Positions 56,620 through 64,000 of a stretch of 64,000 nt of DNA are shown here, piece by piece (within the stretch, counting starts at the first letter, position 1; each line of letters begins with the position of its first letter). Under the pieces are notes generated by a model, which worked only from the letters and a program-made list of their open reading frames with translations, was not told the origin of the DNA and made no database searches. The position numbers and the translations under genes are program-made. The DNA is taken from positions 10,982,038 to 11,046,037 of the forward strand of contig NC_040028.1 of assembly GCF_000972845.2 (NCBI RefSeq), read 5' to 3'. Source of the DNA: Larimichthys crocea. Its lineage: Eukaryota; Chordata; Actinopteri; Sciaenidae.

Positions 56620-59600
56620 TCACATGTTGTAAGCCACATATATGGGGTCCAGCTGGTCGGCCAGGAATCCGTCTCTGAGGTGCATGCGTTGCTTCTCCCC
56701 TCTTGAGTTGATGGGGATGACGCCGGGGTCGACTACCACCACCACCCCTACGATGAGGTAGTGCTCCTCCAGGACAACGTTGGTGACCAGGGCCACCAGG
56801 TCCAGGGCCTCCTGCTCTGATCCCTCCAGCTCCACAACCACCACAAGGAGGTTGGTCCAGGTGAACACAGCACTGGTGGGAGGAGGAGGTGGAGACAAAT
56901 AAAAAATGAAAAAAAGAAGTCAGCATACAGTAGTATTTTGACTATGAAATGGTAAACATCCGACTATATAAAGAATCATTCAAACTGAACAGTGATAAAG
57001 TGGTGATCTAAATTCGATGTGAATTTCTTACCATTCAGCTATGCTCTTGTGAGAACGGATAACAGAGGTCTCGATGTCAATCGGGTGATACCTCATTCCC
57101 CTCAGCTCCAGAGTCTCATCGAGAGAGCCCACCACGTAAAGGGCGTCATGGCGCTCTGAGACATGCACACACACACACAGTCACAGATTTCTCAGTTAAT
57201 ATCTGACAAAATGCTGATGTAGAAAACATTTTTAGACTTTTTTCTAGTTTTCTGCATCAAAGTATGAGCTCAGTTTACACCTAAGACAATTCACTGACTG
57301 TACGTTAGTGAGACCCCCCCCCGATGAGTCTCACCTCCGCTGGCATCGGTCAGCTCAGTGCGCCGGAGGAAGCCCAGGTAGCCCGTCCTTGCCCAGACAG
57401 TCTGCGTGTCGCCAAAGCTGAGCTTGGTGTTAAAGTGGTCGGCGTGCAGCGCCTCTTCGCCATAAACTGTGTAGTAGCCTGTGGCATTGTGGGGACTGCT
57501 CACCCAGATCTAATACACACACAGTAATGACAATAAATAACTGTTACACAGATGACCACACATCTGTCGATCAAAGTTACAGATCTAGTGTGTCATTATC
57601 TGACACTTGTATAAGAGAATAAATGTATTGAATCGTCTGCACTGCCAATAAAATTATGACTAAAACTGTTTTCTTTCTGCTTTGAAACCTTGACTATTTC
57701 TAAAATGTCAAATACTTCAATATTCATAACCTGTTTGGTGGTTACTGTAGTGTGCCTGATCAGAATGAGCCAGATAAATAGGATAATATTAATCACTAAG
57801 TGCTGCTACATGGCTCCATGTCTTACACACAGCAAGTTTACATGAACTGTAGTAACATGGTTACTGTAAATCTGTGTACATGTAGCAAGTCAGTAACAAA
57901 GAATCATATTATGTCTAATACTCTGTGGTGAATGTTATTTACTTCTAACAACACCTGTGTAAGTTTCAGTTTTAGTCAGTGGGTGACAACCAGGTGAAAC
58001 AAGTCTGCTCTGAAAAGCTCAGGAGACGTTACCTCTCCGAGATGGGAGTCTCCCAAAGGTCCTTTAGTCTCTGTGTTGGCAATGATCACCTTCACTCCTG
58101 GAAGGATCTACGACAACAGACAAACAGCAACATGTCAAATAACCACGACAGCTTGAGAAAAGAACAACTCTTTTGTGGTGTGATATCACAGTTATATGTG
58201 GGGTTGTAGTGAATGTTTACACGATGCCGTACCTTTCCAGACTCCATCAGCGGCAAGCTGTGTGGTGACCCTCTCTCTACCAGGCGAACCCTGAAGAAGA
58301 TGTAAACAAAAAGGACAAAATGAGTTCAGAGTGAATTCTCAGCATTTGTGAGGAAAAACACAAAACATCTAAAAAGGATGACATAGATAATCAAAACAAG
58401 AATACCGTGGAGAGAACATTGCTGGAGGAATATTATTAAGACAGAAATATGAGTTTGATGTGTTGGAGACAATGTGGTTCAAGTGTAAGCAAGTCATTAT
58501 CACATATTCTGGGAATGGGATCGAATTTATAACCCCAAAGTGAGCAGACTTTATACAAGTCCACTGAGACTTAGTGCTACTTCCCTTTCTTTGAATTATT
58601 AATTTATATGTAATTGACTTTATGTGAGAAAGATGAAGCTAGGGGCAGATTTAAGCAGAAGTACACTTGGATATAAAAACACCTGGAAATGAAGATCTGT
58701 TGGATGTAATACTTCTTCTTATTCTCTATATATGCATATGTATGTATATAGCTAGAAATGTTGAATATTTTTATACTTCTTTTCTGAATAAAAACAATAT
58801 CTAAAAAAAAATGTAACAGAATAATAACAGCACTGATTATTTCATATGTTGTTTGTATGTAATTACCTATCATGTCGTAGAGCTCTCATGTCCACATAGA
58901 CAGTAGTGGGGTCCGGACCAGCTGTTCCCTGGAGAAAAAGTGGGACGTGAGTCAGTAATGTAACTCTTGCAGCCCTGACATTAATGCTGTATGTGCAGGT
59001 GGAAGCTGCTTATGATACAACTGTTGACAAAGCAGGGAAACGGGGGCAGCCAGAAGCCAACCAGCCAGGCTACGATAGTTAGGACTCAACCATGTAGCCA
59101 CAGACATTGTAAGTACCCACAGAGTTAAATTCGCCTCATCTAATGCTGCCAGTTTGTTTTCACACAAGCATAAGAAGGTTGGGAAAAGCTACAGTGCCAG
59201 TTATTAGAAACCTGGAAGTAATTATGAATGAACTGTAGTCTATTTCCTTCAAATATTTATCTTCTGGGACAAAAACGCCACACAAATGTTAGAAAAATAC
59301 AAACTGAGCACCATTAGTTTCGATTAAATGTCTTTCGCTCTGCCACCTGAATTCTAATTAACCCATCTGTCAAGTACTGATTCTGGATGTCAGATATTGA
59401 TTTCCTCAGCTTTGGGATTTGTCATCATTACTGCTGTAAGACTAGTCACAACACATTATGTTTTCCATCACTCCTTTGCCAGTTTATAGCCAGAGCACAA
59501 GCTAGCAATGACTTGCTGTATGGTCGTATGTGAGGTCAAAGCCAAACACAGAGAGAGCAGACTGATTCAGTTTAATGAGCCGGCATGTCGAGCCAAAGCA

Positions 59601-62600
59601 GACGTTCAAAAACATTTTTACAACATTTGAGACTCAGTCCAGAGATTTGTCTTGACTTGTCAGATGTCCGATTAGCCTAATTAAAAGTCACTTAATGACT
59701 ACTGTCAAATATTTTATTCTTTTATGAAACTGATCAACATGTTGGCTCATCCGATACAACTGAAAGGTGTGTGTAGTATTTGTTAATCAGGAGCTTAATT
59801 CCAAAATAAATCAAACAAGAGCAATTTAAATGGCAGAAAAGAAATAAAATGATACAATAACTTCTCTCAGTAAATAACTACTGGTGTGAAAGAAAAAGAA
59901 CATTCATTATATAAATGACTAAATCATTTATTGTTATATCTAAAACAACTAATACAAAAACAAATTCTGGCAAATTGTTGTAAAAGAAAGTTGTAATACC
60001 GTAAAACTTAAATTAATGACCTGCGCATTTTTATATTTTAAAGATGGGACAACTATCATATTGTTTATTTAAACTAGTATTAATATTACTTGTATAAAAA
60101 TTTGGCTATAAAATATCGTATGAATTGCAAATCATTCATTTAATCTTATTCTTATTTATTCTGTAGCCAGCAAAGCACAACAAAGAAAACATGCAAACAG
60201 TACATTTTGTGTGCGGTCTTTGTTGTGAGCAATGGACTTGACATGACAATAAAATACTCAACAATTAATTATTTTTTTTCTGAAAAAAACTTCGATTCTT
60301 TGATCGGAAGATTATTATGGACTAAAAGAATATAAGTAATCGAGGAATGGACACATATTTGGACTTTATGACTCGTCTCTCTTGTTTTCCATGGCAGTAA
60401 ATCTAAATAAATAAAACTTAATATGGAGAATGTCCATATGAACAAAAGGTTAAACATTTATATACGTATATGTAATCTGATCAAAGCAGCTTAGAACTAG
60501 CTCAAGCGAGTAACCTGGTGCACTTCAAGAGGTGTTAAATATCCAAAGAACTTCTACAAAAACATTTTTCAACATGTTTCAACACCCAGCAAGTAACGGG
60601 GACTTGGTGTTTCATTGGGGCTCAACTTTAATTGAGGTTTTACGGTATTGGAATTGGAAAAAACTAATTCATTCATTGATTTCCCTCATGAAAAAAACAA
60701 AACATACATAAATGATTTTTCTTCCTTGTAAACATTTGTATCACATTGTGGATTTAAGATCATAGAGTTTGACAGGGCACTCTTCAAATTAGAAGTCCTT
60801 CTAAATGAACTGAATTATGGTAGAGTTCATGCTGCTAGCTCATGGTATAATGTAGTAGCACATCAGATGTAACACACATATATCATATGGCAATAGTAGG
60901 GAGCCAATCTGTACAAGACTTGGCTAAAATGAACAGTGGTAGAGTAAGTCGAAGCTTGTCAGAGGAAAAAACAAAACAAAAAAACAAAACAAGAACCAGT
61001 GAATTAAAGTTAAGCATGTTCAAAAATCATGCAAGATAAACAACAAACACACACATGAACACAGAGACACACACACGCACACAGACTCAGCAGCAGCCCA
61101 ATGAGCAAACAACAACTCTTATCCTACAGTTTACCTGCTCAGCCAGTTTCCCTAACCTGTTGGGCTGACGGACAGGGCAGGACAGATAAATAAAGATATA
61201 TATGTGTATATATATATATATATATTTCTAGATGTGGACACACATGCATACACACACACACACACACACACATGAACTAATTGAAGGATAGGGAGAAATA
61301 AATAACCAGAACATCAAAGAGCCACAGGAGAAAAGAAAAAATGATCAACAGTCAGACTGTGAAGTATTTAAAAACCGTACATCTCTGATATAAGAAGCTT
61401 TATACGTTTTTACAAATTTAAATTAGTTTTTACCTACATTCAGTTGAAAACTATAATAATAAATAATTCATTTTTATCCGAACTGTTGCATAAATTCATG
61501 CCCCTAAAGCATTGTACGCCACAGACCTCTCCAACTCTCCTCCTCCTCCTCTTCATCCTTCACGGGCTGCTTACCTGTAAACAGATCGCCACATTGACCC
61601 TGCAGCCGAAGGTGGTGCTGACAGCTCGTGGTGAAAGGCCCAGGTCCTTGAAGATCTTGGAGAAAGACTGAGTGAGTGCAATGCGGGGCCTCTCCTCTGC
61701 TACCACCATACATGTACGCACGCACGAGAGGTTCACGTTTCGCAGCTGCAGGTTGGAAATAAGAAAAAGCAAGGTGTAAAAACACAATGCAGTTATAGTC
61801 ATCAAGTATCATTCTCTCTCAAGTTGCAAAGATGAACATGGGAGTTGCACGTAAACAAGGTTTAATGGTTATAGTTTCATATTATTAGAGCTTGCTTTAA
61901 TCGAACAGATTCTACCCGTTAAACCAAAGACATGATTTGTAAAAAAATCCCGTCTCAGGTGCTTCAGACAGTAATCAGCACACTGACACACGAGTGTTTC
62001 ACCCCAGGGTATCTTAACTCTGTCTTGATAATTACGGCACTGTGGCAACACTACCATAGGGAAAGAGAGTAACTTGTTTGTGGAATAAAATGCTGCAGTT
62101 TGTTGCCTCCACAGTGACAACAATCAACACCTGAAGGAGACAAACTGACCCGCAGTGCTTCTGTCTGTGAACCCAGGCCCTTGGTGCACATCTCCATGAC
62201 CGAATACGAGCAAAAGGTGACGCGCACTTTGTACTGGCTGACAGCCGCGAGCCACAGCGACGCGTTGCTCTCCAGCTCCAGAGGGGGAACCAGGATCGAC
62301 TGGTGGCCCGAGTACACACTGAAACCAGAAGCATACGTGCAAACAGAGAGAGGCTGAGAGGGTTAAACACAGAAAATAACACCATGTCTGTTCCAGCCAC
62401 TAACGCAGACTCTTTAACTCTGATGATTCTCTTTCTGGTTTTACTGCCAGTCATTTGTTCAAAGCTGCTCGTTTACCTGCAGAGACACCAGAGAGCGAAT
62501 CCTAGGCCGCAGTAGGGGTCCAGACAGATGGCAATCTGCCGGGAGGGGTAGAGCTCACACTGTAGTTTGATGGAGCGACACAAGGCACTTGTGGCAGCAT

Positions 62601-63894
62601 GAGACATCTAGAGAAAATTATGACACACACACAGACATTATTGATGCATCAAAACTGGAGTAAAATTCAACTTATTGAGCTTTTAGTAATCTACTATTCC
62701 ACCTCAACAATGTGTTAACAGAGAACAAGTAAAACAAAACACTCTTTGGATAAACTCCAGCTGGAGACAGTGAACTTAAACATACATTTTGTTTTGTATT
62801 TTGTTAGCTTCTAATGACAGTAACAATATCATTGTTTTATTCATGATTCATCTGTAAAATATTAAGACGTATAAACTTTCTGCTAACAGGAATAAAGAAA
62901 GACTGACAGCATGACAGCTACACCCGATAAACTACCCAGATGATGAGATCATGTTTTTCATTATTCAACATACTTTGACTCCTGCTAAGATGCCCGTTGT
63001 GGACACACTGAAGTCCAGGTAAGCTAACATCTCCGGGGTTGGGGGCTTGTACATCTGGGGACTCTTCTTCCTGGGGAGGTCATCTGGAGGATGAACAGAG
63101 GTAGAGGAGGTTTTTAAAGCAGGAATAGAAATCACAGACCATGTCCTCTTTTTGCTCATACTAAATATCTACTCTTTAGGGTCATGTGTATATAATTTAC
63201 CTGTGTCCAGCACCATTGGCCAGCTCTTGACATCCACAGCAGCAGCAGCCTCTTTGGATTTCAGCAGCTTCATTATTGCTTGAGTGGTCAGGATACACAC
63301 CGACTTACTGACCTTTCCACACACAGACACGATGGTATTACTACATATTACATTACTTTAATTGTTCGCAGCACCAGTGCAGTGCTGATTATTAAAATAA
63401 TTCAGTTTATCATATTTTTTAATTAATTTTTTAATGTTCACCAGGTTTAATGACTGCAGAGAGGGATTAAACTAGAATTTAGATGCAGGTCAACAGACTC
63501 TGTATTACCTCAACAATCATCTTGACGGTGGGCAGGGTGGTCGCCAGGTTCTGGGGGTGAGGGGGTCTGACAGTGACTGGCACACAGCCAGCGTACAGGC
63601 AGCCGTAGAAGGTGGCAATCAGATCGATTCCTGCACATGAATGTTTAATAACAGTAGCATACAATAATATTAAGAACTTTACCCCTCTGGTGTTTGATCT
63701 TGTTGTAAACAGACTTGAAGACTAAGACACCGATGACATTTAAGAACAGTACTAAAGTAGCTTTAAGGCCTCTCACCTGGCGGGTAGACGAGTGCTACAT
63801 GGTCTCCAGTGTTGAGGCGTCCCATTAGTGCCGCAGCCACCCGCTCTGCCCGCTTGTGCAGCTGTAGGCAGGAAGCTGTACTAGCCACAGTGCC
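56620..63894 (-). CDS. dip2a: DIP2A, disco-interacting protein 2 homologue (3' part)
   Basis: Thirteen exons, high to low: 63894-63777, 63630-63509, 63312-63201, 63083-62974, 62607-62477, 62318-62150, 61745-61575, 58928-58867, 58290-58233, 58107-58033, 57509-57335, 57155-57032, 56872-56620. They total 1,680 nt, 559 aa plus stop; the gene continues beyond the window. DIP2 proteins carry two AMP-binding, fatty-acyl-AMP-ligase-like domains, linked to lipid metabolism and neuronal development. This part is the second such domain. It starts GTVASTASCLQLHKRAERV and includes DHVALVYPPG, then GIDLIATFYGCLYAGCVPVT, KPPTPEMLAYLDFSVSTTG, SHAATSALCRSIK, CLDPYCGLGF, RPRIALTQSFSK, FGCRVNVAICLQ, GPLGDSHLGE and TVWARTGYLGFLRR, ending ADQLDPIYVAYNM. 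DIP2A, B and C are close in sequence; DIP2A is chosen because human DIP2A neighbours PRMT2 on chromosome 21. The largest intron here is 2.6 kb. Confidence 0.9.
58929..61574. other. Large dip2a intron
   Basis: No coding sequence seen on either strand. AT-rich with a (TA)n run at about 61,207-61,225 and (CA)n tracts at about 61,018-61,080 and 61,251-61,272. Confidence 0.6.
61018..61275. repeat. Compound CA/TA microsatellites
   Basis: Interrupted CA tracts near 61,049-61,080, a TA tract at about 61,207-61,225 and a pure CA tract at about 61,251-61,272, all inside the large dip2a intron. Confidence 0.9.
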
Positions 63895-64000
63895 CTGAGG
63901 TGCAAACGGGATAAACACAAGAGTTATTTTAATTATCTACACTGCTGTTTTTATTGAAAAGATATAACATTTCAAGGATAACGGGTAGTCTTCATCTTCC

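Overview
The window is vertebrate chromosomal DNA, almost certainly from a teleost fish. The genes are intron-rich with GT-AG boundaries. The non-coding DNA carries fish-type dispersed repeats: a tRNA-headed SINE remnant, a TTAA-flanked piggyBac-type MITE, CA/TA microsatellites, and repeats beginning with pieces such as 'agtcaactttattgtc' or 'tttatttaaccag'. Every gene model below was assembled by hand from reading frames plus splice signals. Each reassembled coding sequence has consistent exon phases and a length divisible by three.

Layout, left to right. 1-7.6 kb: no recognisable gene; CA microsatellites and dispersed repeats. 7.6-19 kb, minus strand: a SON-like SR-rich nuclear protein (1,219 codons before the stop) with a spliced 3' UTR exon and a CpG-rich upstream region near 18.6-19.0 kb. 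20.3-23.7 kb, plus: ercc1 (DNA repair endonuclease partner). 25.1-31.5 kb, plus: prmt2 (SH3-containing arginine methyltransferase), whose last intron is GC-AG. 32.5-33.5 kb, minus: a C2H2 zinc-finger gene. 34.2-51.7 kb, plus: a complete sacsin-like giant gene (4,287 aa, three HSP90-type ATPase repeats, J domain, HEPN domain) with two perfect interferon-stimulated response elements just upstream of a TATA box. 51.9-53.3 kb: a duplicated AT-rich tandem block. 54-64 kb, minus: the 3' half of dip2a, which continues past the right edge.

sON, prmt2 and dip2a orthologues all lie on human chromosome 21q22, and DIP2A, S100B and PRMT2 are neighbours there, so the window keeps partial synteny. The sacsin-like gene and the zinc-finger gene sit where S100B would be expected. 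Most genes here are housekeeping (splicing/speckle, repair, methylation, lipid/AMP-ligase-like). The outstanding feature is the sacsin-like gene: its promoter looks like that of an interferon-stimulated gene, it lacks sacsin's N-terminal ubiquitin-like domain, and it has an upstream ORF whose stop overlaps the main start. This suggests a giant chaperone-like antiviral effector, which is an inference from sequence only.
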